64,000 nt of DNA from contig CACXIM010000005.1 in the NCBI GenBank assembly GCA_902767725.1, positions 31,209-95,208 of the forward strand. Direction: 5' to 3'. The position numbers and the translations under genes were made by a program. A model generated the notes under the pieces. That model was not told where the DNA came from, made no database searches, and was given only the letters and a program-made list of their open reading frames with translations. Each line of letters starts with the position of its first letter. The first letter of the stretch is position 1. Shown one piece after another: positions 42,090-49,452 of this stretch. This stretch comes from an uncultured Bacteroidia bacterium. Lineage in GTDB: Bacteria; Bacteroidota; Bacteroidia; Bacteroidales; F082.

Positions 42090-42917
42090 TCAAAACCGAT
42101 CCTCAAATTGTTTAAAAAGCCGATAGTAAGCCTTCATGTTTTCCAACTCATACCATGCCCTCTCCATAGAGGGGCGAGCATCGAGGTCGTAAATCCTTGC
42201 ATTGGGTATGGCAAGCAGGAAAGGCGAATGGGTGGCAATGACAAATTGAGTATCCAATCGCGCCAGCAATTCGATATGCTGGGCCAGTTGTTGCTGAAAT
42301 GCAGGAGCCATGGAGTTCTCAGGTTCATCAAGCAGATAGAACGACTCATCAAAAAGATGTTCCTTGAAATACTCCAAAGCCGTTTCCCCGTTGGAGGTGG
42401 CTTCGCTGTTGTCCAACTTCAATCGGGCTTTTTGAAAATCCCCCAATCGACTCAGGAGGGCGTAATCCGCTGCATTCACTGACTCGGGATCTGTCAGCGC
42501 TTTTTCATATAGGTTCTCGCTTATCCCATAATCACTCATTTTTTCTATTTCTTTGTCTGAAAAGACTTCATTTTTAATTTCAGCGTAAAGTTTCCGTTGC
42601 CTGGCAATTTTCACCATGATGTCCTCGCTCCGGATAAACGAACTTTCTTCAGGAAGCCCTTCATCATCAATACTTGAGGAACATTTTTTCACGTATCCTT
42701 CGAAATACTCATTGTCGTTGCCTAATGTCATTTTCTTAAGGCCAAGATGCTGGGCCATGACATTCAGCAGTGTGGACTTGCCACTACCATTGTTGCCATA
42801 AAGGATGGTGATGGGAGCAAAATCGACATGCTCCAACATCATCGGATAGACAACACGATAGGGATAAACGTGTCTGTTTTCCAGACAGGGGAAGAAATGT
42901 TGCAAATACGTTTTCAT
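42090..42917 (-). CDS. ABC-type ATPase (predicted ATPase, COG3910-like)
   Basis: A 275-residue stand-alone ATPase. The ATG at 42915-42917 is chosen because it follows the promoter at 42946-42977; a longer reading would cross that promoter. Walker A GNNGSGKST at 41-49 (ITILYGNNGSGKSTLLNVMA), Walker B FYLLDEPENSMAPAFQQQLA, and the switch histidine in FVIATHSPFLLAIPNARIYD. No membrane partner is adjacent, so it belongs with the soluble SMC/OLD-like ATPases seen in repair and defence loci rather than with transporters. It lies between the AAA+ gene and paralogue C. Confidence 0.8.
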   Translation of the reverse strand: MKTYLQHFFPCLENRHVYPYRVVYPMMLEHVDFAPITILYGNNGSGKSTLLNVMAQHLGLKKMTLGNDNEYFEGYVKKCSSSIDDEGLPEESSFIRSEDIMVKIARQRKLYAEIKNEVFSDKEIEKMSDYGISENLYEKALTDPESVNAADYALLSRLGDFQKARLKLDNSEATSNGETALEYFKEHLFDESFYLLDEPENSMAPAFQQQLAQHIELLARLDTQFVIATHSPFLLAIPNARIYDLDARPSMERAWYELENMKAYYRLFKQFEDRF

Positions 42918-42945
42918 AGTTGTTTTGCTTTTGATGTTTACACTA

Positions 42946-42977
42946 TACCAATAGAAACTTTTGCCGAAAAATTCAAA
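42946..42977 (-). promoter_or_regulatory. island promoter of the ABC-type ATPase
   Basis: Minus strand: TTTGAATT (TTTG 42974-42977), 20-bp spacer with CGGCAAAAG, weak TATTGGTA at 42946-42953. Confidence 0.55.
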
Positions 42978-42992
42978 GACAAGCACAAAAAA

Positions 42993-43016
42993 GTGGAGCG
43001 GCTTGCACCGCTCCAC
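42993..43016 (-). terminator. terminator of the AAA+ ATPase gene
   Basis: Perfect 9-bp stem GTGGAGCGG / CCGCTCCAC around CTTGCA, 9 bp past the stop at 43026, followed on the minus strand by six U. It divides the AAA+ gene from the ABC-type ATPase. Confidence 0.88.
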
Positions 43017-43025
43017 CTGAGACAA

Positions 43026-44690
43026 TCAAAACCCAATCCTCTTTCGTGTGACGGTATTGCTCAGCTGCTCGCAGCGGCAGTAGTCTTCCAGAATGGGAAG
43101 CATCTCGGTATCGTTGCCGTAGAGAATGCTGTTGATGGCGTGCTTGCGGGCCACGTTCTCGATTTGGCCACCGCTGAAGTCAAAATGCTCGGCCAAGGTG
43201 GTGGCATCGGCATCGGAAAGCTCGGGTATCATCTGCTGCCAGATCTTGCCTCGCACGGCGACATCGGGCTTCTCGAAAGCAATCTTGTAGAGGAAACGGC
43301 GCTCGAAGGCACTGTCAAGGTTCTCGGTGAGATTGGTGGTGGCAATCATGATGCCGTCCAAGGTCTCCATCTCCTGCAAGATGATGTTTTGGATGGTATT
43401 TTCCATCTTGTCCACCGCGTCTTCGGCACCGGCCTTGCGGATGCCGATGATGGCGTCGGCTTCGTTGAAGAGCAGAATGGGGGCCAATCTGCTGCGTTTC
43501 ACCAGCTCACGGTAACGGTCGAAGAGGGCTTTGATGTTCTTCTCCGAGTCGCCCACCCACTTGCTCTTGATGCTCGGCACGTCGATGGTCATGATAGAGC
43601 GTCCCGTAAGGCGAGCCAGCTGATAGACGGTCTCGGTCTTTCCCGTGCCTGGACCGCCATGGAACAGGCATGTGAAGCCTTGTCGGAAACCGCGTTGCTG
43701 CATGCGTTCACGGATCTTGGCATATTGCTCCGGCTCAAAAAACCGGTTGAGTTCATCCACCTGATGTTGAACGGTTTCTGTGTAGAACATGGTCTTGGGC
43801 ATGAGCTTGTCAGATTCAATCACATCGGCGAAGTGTTCTTCGGTGGCGGTGATTTTCAACTCTACCAACAGGTCGCGTTTGGCTTCCTCGGTCAATTTGT
43901 ATTGTGTGGTGTTGGCAATGCCGTCGTCACAACGATGCTCAACCAACTTCAACTTTTGCAATTTGTGGGTCCCACTGCGCAGCTCACCCTTGGCAGTGGT
44001 GAAGTCGGCGATGCTGTAGAAGACATTCTCCATCTGGTTGAAGCGGATGTCGTTGTCGTCGTTGCAGATAAGGTAATAGCAGAACTTGATCAAGAGGAGT
44101 TCATCGGTCTCGTCGAGTCGGAGTTGCTTCACTTTTTGCCCGAAAACCACCTGTGGGTTATCGTCAAACAGTTTGTGAATCTCTTCGATTAGTTCCTTGG
44201 GGCCTATGGCATCGTCGTTGAGGTCGTCAAACCATTGGTTCAGCACCTCAAACACACCCGCGCAGTCAAGCCCCTTGTGGCTGGGCAATTGATACACTTC
44301 GTTGTGTTTCAGGCAGCGGATGACGGCGGTGGGCACATCGAAGTCGTCCTCATCCTTCGCATCGCGGAAGCGCAGCAGGCGACGATGCATCAGCGCATCG
44401 ATGTCGTTGGCGAAGGCCAGCACGGCGATACTGCCGAGGTCGAGGTGACGGGCCAAGTCATGGTAATCCACACGATAAGGGCCTTCGTCCATGCAAACGG
44501 CAAAGATGACAGCTTGCCGTTCGGTGATGCCGTACTGCTCGGCGAGGAACTTGATTTCTGCCTCGGAGGCTTTCAAGAAGTCGGCGCTCATCTTGGAGTC
44601 CCTGGAGCGCTCGGCCACTGCTTCTATGGCTTGCAAGAGGGTGAAGGTAGGTTGTTTTCTTGTCTTTTTAGGGGTCCTTTTCTTTTCCAT
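43026..44690 (-). CDS. AAA+ ATPase with long helical N-terminus (FtsH/Cdc48-like core)
   Basis: A 554-residue protein. Residues 1-290 have no named domain; they look like winged-helix and helical units (ITERQAVIFAVCMDEGPYRV, YHDLARHLDLGSIAVLAFAN). The AAA+ core follows: Walker A GGPGTGKT at 345-352, pore-like loop VPSIKSKWVGDSEKNIKALF, Walker B ILLFNEADAIIGIRK (Asn for the usual first Asp), sensor IATTNLTENLD, and arginine finger AFERRFLYKIAFEKPD. The FNEAD form recurs in related stand-alone ATPases, so it need not mean loss of activity. It has its own promoter and terminator. Confidence 0.8.
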   Translation of the reverse strand: MEKKRTPKKTRKQPTFTLLQAIEAVAERSRDSKMSADFLKASEAEIKFLAEQYGITERQAVIFAVCMDEGPYRVDYHDLARHLDLGSIAVLAFANDIDALMHRRLLRFRDAKDEDDFDVPTAVIRCLKHNEVYQLPSHKGLDCAGVFEVLNQWFDDLNDDAIGPKELIEEIHKLFDDNPQVVFGQKVKQLRLDETDELLLIKFCYYLICNDDNDIRFNQMENVFYSIADFTTAKGELRSGTHKLQKLKLVEHRCDDGIANTTQYKLTEEAKRDLLVELKITATEEHFADVIESDKLMPKTMFYTETVQHQVDELNRFFEPEQYAKIRERMQQRGFRQGFTCLFHGGPGTGKTETVYQLARLTGRSIMTIDVPSIKSKWVGDSEKNIKALFDRYRELVKRSRLAPILLFNEADAIIGIRKAGAEDAVDKMENTIQNIILQEMETLDGIMIATTNLTENLDSAFERRFLYKIAFEKPDVAVRGKIWQQMIPELSDADATTLAEHFDFSGGQIENVARKHAINSILYGNDTEMLPILEDYCRCEQLSNTVTRKRIGF

Positions 44691-44717
44691 ACTAATTCCG
44701 AATTATTTGTTTCGGAA

Positions 44718-44749
44718 TATAAATAGTCACAAATCGAAAAAAATTCAAA
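44718..44749 (-). promoter_or_regulatory. island promoter of the AAA+ ATPase
   Basis: Minus strand: TTTGAATT (TTTG 44746-44749), 20-bp spacer, TATTTATA at 44718-44725; leader about 25 bases. Confidence 0.6.
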
Positions 44750-44777
44750 AAAAATACTAAAAATCAAGTTAAAGAAA

Positions 44778-44842
44778 GCTCCTACGGAGCATAACTTGTT
44801 GGATTATTGTGTTTTGTTATTAAACGAAAGCTCCTACGGAGC
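44778..44842. repeat. two copies of a GCTCCTACGGAGC hairpin
   Basis: GCTCCTACGGAGC at 44778-44790 and 44830-44842, each preceded by GAAA. These lie at the right border of the accessory island, between the AAA+ gene and the ComEA-like gene. Confidence 0.8.
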
Positions 44843-44891
44843 AACTTTTGAAGTTCCCCAAAAAAAGCAGCAACTTTTTTTCAAGAGGCCA

Positions 44892-45830
44892 TCAATACGT
44901 CACATACTGTTCCAAAAGCGGGTTCACCTCCCCTTCTTCCTTGAGCAGCTCCTCCAGCTGCGCCCAGTTCTTGATCATGCCGCGCTTCTCGCGTTGGTTG
45001 ACGATGCGCTTTACCTGTTCATAGTTGAGGTAAGGATGATGCACCAAGGTCTTGAAATCGGCACGGTTGACGTCAATTTTCCGTATCTCAACCGCACCTA
45101 GGTTGATATAGGGTTGTATGGCCGCAAAACGCGCATCGTCCATGCCCTTCACGTCGCGGAGCTGTTCCTTGTCGATGAAGCCACCCAACTTCTCGCGGAA
45201 CTCGATGATGCGCACCGCCGTGTAAGGCCCAATCTGCGGCAACTCCACCAAGGTAGTCGAGTCAACGGTGTTCAGATCAACGATAGGGATAGCTTTCTTT
45301 TCAGCAGGTGCGGCTGATGCGGTCGTTGAGCCAGGTGCGGTCGTTGAGCCCGTCGAAACGCCGCTTTTAGCAGAAGTTTTAGTATTTTTCCCTCTTGAAA
45401 CCTCCGGCAACACAATAAATGGCTCCAGCTGTGCAAACTCCTCCTCACTGATGGTGTAAAGCTTGCCCAAGTCGTTTTTCGAATAAAACTTGCCACCTTT
45501 GGCCTTGTAGTTCATGATGTTGCGCACCTGACGGTCGGTGAGACCCATTTGAAGCCATTCTTCTTCCGTGAGAGTATTGGGGTTGAAAGGAAACGGATGC
45601 AGTTCCGCCACTTCTTGAGGCTTCTCGGCTTGTTGCTGTTGTTGCAGGTCGATGGCCGCCTGACGCAATGCCAACAAAGAATCCAAGTTGTGCAAAGAGG
45701 CATCACTCAGCGACTTGCGCGAAGGACGAAACAGGCAAGCCAAAATCAATAGCAGTATCAATGCCAGTATCGTGACGATGGCAACGCGCTCGCCTTTGCT
45801 GAAGGAAAACCATTTGCGCAAGGAATCCAT
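44892..45830 (-). CDS. ComEA-type helix-hairpin-helix protein
   Basis: A 312-residue membrane-anchored protein. The ATG at 45828-45830 gives MDSLRKWFSFSKGERVAIVT, followed by a membrane helix (VTILALILLLILACLF). Up to three HhH modules: LTEEEWLQMGLTDRQVRNIM, PIVDLNTVDSTTLVELPQIG with GPYTAVRIIEFREKLGGF, and DVNRADFKTLVHHPYLNYEQ with VKRIVNQREKRG. HhH modules bind DNA; in ComEA they serve DNA uptake, but in Bacteroidota similar proteins are widespread and of unproven role. The linker SGVSTGSTTAPGSTTASAAP is encoded by an in-frame palindromic repeat (45327-45365). Confidence 0.8.
   Translation of the reverse strand: MDSLRKWFSFSKGERVAIVTILALILLLILACLFRPSRKSLSDASLHNLDSLLALRQAAIDLQQQQQAEKPQEVAELHPFPFNPNTLTEEEWLQMGLTDRQVRNIMNYKAKGGKFYSKNDLGKLYTISEEEFAQLEPFIVLPEVSRGKNTKTSAKSGVSTGSTTAPGSTTASAAPAEKKAIPIVDLNTVDSTTLVELPQIGPYTAVRIIEFREKLGGFIDKEQLRDVKGMDDARFAAIQPYINLGAVEIRKIDVNRADFKTLVHHPYLNYEQVKRIVNQREKRGMIKNWAQLEELLKEEGEVNPLLEQYVTY
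45327..45365 (-). repeat. TTTCGACAGGCTCAACG-type repeat inside the ComEA-like gene
   Basis: On the coding strand GCGGCGTTTCGACGGGCTCA continues into CGACCGC and encodes SGVSTGSTTAP. It is half of the 55-bp element at 47309-47363, in the same reading frame as the copies in dnaX. Confidence 0.8.
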
Positions 45831-45844
45831 ATTCTTTGGTTTCG

Positions 45845-45912
45845 GGCCCTTCGATGTTTCGACTTTGCTCAGCAACCTCAGAGGCCTTCGTCTGTTGAGC
45901 CAGTCGAAATCG
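45845..45912. repeat. degenerate TTTCGACAGGCTCAACG-type repeat
   Basis: Left arm GGGCCCTTCGATGTTTCGAC and right arm GTTGAGCCAGTCGAAATCGA, between the ComEA-like gene and the symporter. More diverged than the copies at 47309 and 52061. Confidence 0.65.
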
Positions 45913-45940
45913 AAGATTCAATGTAATTAAACGCCGACTA

Positions 45941-47293
45941 TTATTTAATCAATCCACTGATGAACACAATCGTAATGGCAATAGGAGCCAGATATCGTAT
46001 AATAAAGAAGATAACCTTTTTCAGCGATGCCTTGATGGTCCCCTCGTTGGTCACCTCTTCGAAGAACTTGGCCTTGCCCAATCGCCAACCCACGAAGATA
46101 ACAATCAACACGCCACCGAGGGGCAAGAGGATGTTGGACGAGACGAAGTCCATAAGGTCGAAGACCGTCCTGCCGCCAATGGCAAAAGGTGTGTTTTCCA
46201 TCAGACTCAATGAGGCAAAACTGCCAATGAGCAACGTGGCCACACAAGCCCACACCGTCGACCATTTGCGGTTGATGTGAAGCTCCTCGGAGAGGTAGGC
46301 AACCATGACCTCAAGCAATGAAATCGTGGAGGTCAGCGCAGCAATGGCCAACAGTACGAAGAAGATGATGCAGAAGATATATCCCCCTGCCATCTGGTTG
46401 AAAATCATCGGTATCGTATTGAACACCAATCCCATTCCTGCCGTTGGACGGATGCCAAACGAGAAAGCCGCTGGGAAGATGACAAGACCCGCCAACACAG
46501 CAATCAAGGTATCGGCAAGCACCACGGAAAAGGCTGTGGAAGTCAAGTTGTCTTTTTTCTTGATGTATGAGCCATAGGTGATGAGCGCCCCCATGCCGAG
46601 ACTCAGCGAGAAGAAGCCTTGTCCCAAAGCACTAATCAGGACCTTGCCATCGATTTTGGAGAAATCCGGACGGAAAAGGAACGACAATCCTTCTTTGGCG
46701 CCAGGCAAAGTCACAGACCGTATGCCAAGGACGATAAGGATGACCAAAAGAAGCGGCATGAGGATTTTTGCATATTTCTCAATACCGTTTTGTACCCCTT
46801 TGAAGACCACAAAGCCGGTCAGGAAAATGAAGATGGCCTGCCACATCACATTGCGCCAACCCATATTATGGAAGTCGGTAAAGTCTTGCTCCATAGCAGC
46901 CAAGTCCTTGCCTTGGAACGAGTTGCTCACCGCTTTGATGATATATTCCAAAGTCCAGCCCGACACAGTGGAATAGAAGGCAAAGATGATGAAACCACAC
47001 AACACGCCCATATAGCCTACTATAGACCACGCCGACTTAGGTGCAAGCTTCTTGAAGGCACCGACGGCGTTGCTTTGTGAGCGGCGACCAATGACCAACT
47101 CCGAAAGCATTACAGGGATGCCGAGAAAAATGACCACGGCCAGATAAATCAGCAGGAAAGCCGCACCGCCATTGTTGCCCAACTCGCAGGGGAAACGGTA
47201 GATATTACCCAAACCGATGGCCGAGCCCGCAGCAGCGGCAATGATGCCTATCTTCGAGCCAAAGCCATCACGCTTTTTCTTTTCTTCTGCCAT
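45941..47293 (-). CDS. sodium-dependent transporter, neurotransmitter:sodium symporter (NSS/SNF) family
   Basis: A 450-residue protein with 11-12 membrane segments. The family opening is clear: IGIIAAAAGSAIGLGNIYRF (TM1 with the unwound Na+/substrate site) followed by ELGNNGGAAFLLIYLAVVIF. Later LGQGFFSLSLGMGALITYGS is the TM6 region, which also binds substrate. LeuT/MhsT-type bacterial members import amino acids with Na+. Substrate here unknown. With a Na+-pumping pyrophosphatase elsewhere in the window, a sodium economy is plausible. A palindromic repeat separates it from upp. Confidence 0.92.
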   Translation of the reverse strand: MAEEKKKRDGFGSKIGIIAAAAGSAIGLGNIYRFPCELGNNGGAAFLLIYLAVVIFLGIPVMLSELVIGRRSQSNAVGAFKKLAPKSAWSIVGYMGVLCGFIIFAFYSTVSGWTLEYIIKAVSNSFQGKDLAAMEQDFTDFHNMGWRNVMWQAIFIFLTGFVVFKGVQNGIEKYAKILMPLLLVILIVLGIRSVTLPGAKEGLSFLFRPDFSKIDGKVLISALGQGFFSLSLGMGALITYGSYIKKKDNLTSTAFSVVLADTLIAVLAGLVIFPAAFSFGIRPTAGMGLVFNTIPMIFNQMAGGYIFCIIFFVLLAIAALTSTISLLEVMVAYLSEELHINRKWSTVWACVATLLIGSFASLSLMENTPFAIGGRTVFDLMDFVSSNILLPLGGVLIVIFVGWRLGKAKFFEEVTNEGTIKASLKKVIFFIIRYLAPIAITIVFISGLIK

Positions 47294-47308
47294 ATTGTTC
47301 TTTTAAAT

Positions 47309-47363
47309 CGGGCCCTTCGACAAGCTCAGGGACCCGCGGTCGTTGAGCCCGTCGAAACGCCGC
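47309..47363. repeat. full-length TTTCGACAGGCTCAACG-type palindromic element
   Basis: Left GGGCCCTTCGACAAGCTCAG, centre GGACCCGCGGTCG, right TTGAGCCCGTCGAAACGCCG. The 55-bp unit lies between the symporter start and the upp stop. It matches 52061-52119 (inside dnaX) end to end. Confidence 0.85.
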
Positions 47364-47371
47364 ATTACAGT

Positions 47372-48031
47372 TTATCTCTTTTCACCGTATGCAAGGTCAC
47401 CCACATCGCCGATACCAGGAACGACATAAGCTCTGGCTGTTAGCTCCTCATCGATGCTACCCACCCAGATGGTGAGGGGCAGGCGCGACATGGTGCGCTC
47501 TACATAATCCAAACCATCCTGACTGGCCACAGCCACCGCAATATGGACTTCCTTGGGCATCATATCCTCCATCAAACCATTCAGGGTCTTCACTATGGAC
47601 TCACCAGTGGCGAGCAAGGGGTCACAAACGATAAGGATGCGATCCTCGATATCGGGTGAAGAGAAGTATTCCACACGGATTTCAGAATCCTCCTCGTTCT
47701 TGTCGTATTTGCGATAGGCCGCGATAAAAGCACTATCGGCTTGGTCGAACATGCTAAGCATGCCATTGTGGAACGGCAGACCTGCACGCAGAATGGTGGC
47801 GATGACAGGTTGCTCGTGCATCGTCCGAATTTGCTTGATGCCCAAAGGTGTGGTCACTTCTTCATCGTCATATTCAAAGCTCTTGCTGATTTCGTAGGCC
47901 ATGACTTCGCCAATACGTTCGAGGTTGCGGCGAAAGCGCATACGGTCCTGTTGGATGACGGCGTCGCGGAGTTCAGCCATGTATTGGTTGAAGACGCTAT
48001 CCGTTCTTTCAAGGTTGTTTATCTTAATCAT
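47372..48031 (-). CDS. upp: uracil phosphoribosyltransferase
   Basis: A 219-residue enzyme making UMP from uracil and PRPP. The ATG at 48029-48031 (MIKINNLERTDSVFNQYMAE) is chosen because a TATTTTTG -7 element at 48052-48059 lies across the alternative upstream start. PRPP loop ILIVCDPLLATGESIVKTLN; ATILRAGLPFHNGMLSMFDQ is the dinucleotide-binding strand and loop of Upp; uracil-binding end YVVPGIGDVGDLAYGEKR. It serves pyrimidine salvage in the cytoplasm. Confidence 0.95.
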   Translation of the reverse strand: MIKINNLERTDSVFNQYMAELRDAVIQQDRMRFRRNLERIGEVMAYEISKSFEYDDEEVTTPLGIKQIRTMHEQPVIATILRAGLPFHNGMLSMFDQADSAFIAAYRKYDKNEEDSEIRVEYFSSPDIEDRILIVCDPLLATGESIVKTLNGLMEDMMPKEVHIAVAVASQDGLDYVERTMSRLPLTIWVGSIDEELTARAYVVPGIGDVGDLAYGEKR

Positions 48032-48051
48032 AGTGTTGGTGGTATTTGCCA

Positions 48052-48085
48052 CAAAAATAGGCAAAAGAAACCAAACTTATACAAA
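48052..48085 (-). promoter_or_regulatory. promoter of upp
   Basis: Minus strand: TTTG (48082-48085), 22-bp spacer, TATTTTTG (48052-48059). The spacer is 2 bp longer than usual, as in the dnaX promoter. Confidence 0.55.
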
Positions 48086-48132
48086 ACCGCCATTATTTTT
48101 TCCAAAAAACTTCACGCTTCACAAATAATTTC

Positions 48133-48140
48133 TACTTTTG
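48133..48140 (+). promoter_or_regulatory. -7 element of the small acidic protein gene
   Basis: TACTTTTG, 52 bp before the ATG at 48193. No clear TTTG at -33. Confidence 0.5.
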
Positions 48141-48192
48141 CATTGTTGATTGACATTTTAAAACAACTTAAAAACACGAAAGGACAAACACT

Positions 48193-48414
48193 ATGGCAGA
48201 CGATTTGAAAGAAAACTGGAAGAAAGTTGGTAAAGACTGGGCTTCGTTAGGCACGGATTTGGGCAAATCTCTCTTGAAAACAGTCAAGACTGGCGTGAAA
48301 GAGGCCACCAAATGGGCTGACGACGATTCGGAAAAAGAAAAAGAAGCCGAAGCCAAAACGGAAGAGCCCAAAGCAGAAGAAACCAAGGAGGAAGCCCCCA
48401 AGGCCGAAGAATAA
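48193..48414 (+). CDS. small highly charged protein (73 residues)
   Basis: No recognised family. N-terminal amphipathic part DDLKENWKKVGKDWASLGTD and LGKSLLKTVKTGVKEATKWA, then a tail of Lys/Glu repeats (EKEKEAEAKTEEPKAEETKE, ending EEAPKAEE). The layout recalls YtxH or apolipophorin-like cytosolic helical proteins. It has its own -7 element and terminator and sits divergently from upp, so it is probably expressed. Confidence 0.6.
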   Translation: MADDLKENWKKVGKDWASLGTDLGKSLLKTVKTGVKEATKWADDDSEKEKEAEAKTEEPKAEETKEEAPKAEE

Positions 48415-48461
48415 CCTAGTTAAAACAATTCCTCCTCTTTTCTCATCGAGGCGTATTTGCA

Positions 48462-48516
48462 ACACCTCGAAAAGAGGTGTGTGTAAGTCAAAGCACAGCT
48501 ATGACAACTGTGCTTT
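48462..48516. terminator. two hairpins between convergent genes
   Basis: ACACCTC / GAGGTGT (48462-48480) and AAAGCACAG / CTGTGCTTT (48490-48516). The second is followed by T on the plus strand and precedes the stop of the convergent FemAB-like gene at 48523. Confidence 0.8.
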
Positions 48517-48522
48517 TATCGT

Positions 48523-49452
48523 TTATTTACGCCCTTTCCAGACCTTCAGCATGGTCTTACCCAAAAGCGAAAGTCGGTTGAAAGTGTAAGAAGGGTATTT
48601 CACCTCTTTTCCACCGAAACCAAGATAGAAACGTGCCAGATTTTCGTCGTCCGAGCCTTCGAAATCAAAGGTCATTGGCTGGTGGGCATTTTGTTGTATG
48701 ACCTGATCCAAAAGATAGGTCATGGCTTGGCGTTGTTTGCCCTCTTCGGTGAGACCCGAAAACAGGAAGGTGATGCGATCCTTGGTTTTCATGAAGATGG
48801 CGGCACAAAGCAGTTGCCCCACCCCTTTTTCGCTCACACCCAATATAAAAGCTGCATTCCGTTTTTGGGCCACCTGCGCCAGATGGGTTAGCACGCCATA
48901 CTCGGCATCGCCCCACTTATCGAGCAAAGCGCCCCTGTTGTCGCGGAACAAGGCCACCACATGATAAGGAATCACCGAGGTAACCAGCTGCAAGTTGCAA
49001 GCCTCCGCCTTGGCCAAATTGCGCTTTGTGTTTTGATGATAATCGGCACGGATATCTTCATACTCTTGGTTCAAGTCAAGCAACACATTCCTATGATATT
49101 CAACACTTTGCTCGCTTTCCGAAAAAACATTACCTTCATTCAATCTGATTTCAGCGAAACGGTATTTTAAAGGGATGGCTTTCATGAAAACCTCTGTCGT
49201 CTCAGCGGTCATAGGCGACTTGGAGAACACCCCCAACTGCTGCACAAAAAAAGGCTGAAACAGATAGTTCACGCCAAACTTCTTCCCGCCCGTCAAAGGC
49301 ATCACCGACTGGTAGTCATCTTCGACAAGGGCCTCCCAACCAGGATGGACGATGTCGAGATACCAAGAATAGGCATAGACGTTGCCGCACTCGGCGATGA
49401 GGACGTCCCATTTCGCTTTGTCTATGGCATCATGTTCGAGATAGTTAATCAT
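48523..49452 (-). CDS. FemAB-like GNAT-fold transferase
   Basis: A 309-residue cytoplasmic protein. NVYAYSWYLDIVHPGWEALV and QSVMPLTGGKKFGVNYLFQP are the opening of the FemAB/GNAT-related family found in Bacteroidota. The central RADYHQNTKRNLAKAEACNL motif is the donor-binding part, and the C-terminal half has MTYLLDQVIQQNAHQPMTFD with FEGSDDENLARFYLGFGGKE, conserved in peptidoglycan-peptide or surface-polymer aminoacyltransferases. Substrate unknown. It overlaps the deacetylase-like gene by 4 bp (ATGA at 49449-49452), so the two are coupled and probably act on the same polymer. Confidence 0.8.
   Translation of the reverse strand: MINYLEHDAIDKAKWDVLIAECGNVYAYSWYLDIVHPGWEALVEDDYQSVMPLTGGKKFGVNYLFQPFFVQQLGVFSKSPMTAETTEVFMKAIPLKYRFAEIRLNEGNVFSESEQSVEYHRNVLLDLNQEYEDIRADYHQNTKRNLAKAEACNLQLVTSVIPYHVVALFRDNRGALLDKWGDAEYGVLTHLAQVAQKRNAAFILGVSEKGVGQLLCAAIFMKTKDRITFLFSGLTEEGKQRQAMTYLLDQVIQQNAHQPMTFDFEGSDDENLARFYLGFGGKEVKYPSYTFNRLSLLGKTMLKVWKGRK

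Noticed and set aside
42090-42917. ABC transporter ATP-binding subunit
   Set aside because: No permease nearby, and the Walker B and LDEPEN context fit soluble SMC/OLD-like ATPases better.
42747-44192. Plus-strand open frame of 481 codons opposite the AAA+ ATPase
   Set aside because: It spans two real minus-strand genes, their terminator and promoter; composition is that of a reverse-complement shadow.
44778-44842. CRISPR array (repeated GCTCCTACGGAGC)
   Set aside because: Only two copies, palindromic and short, with no cas genes; it is a hairpin repeat.
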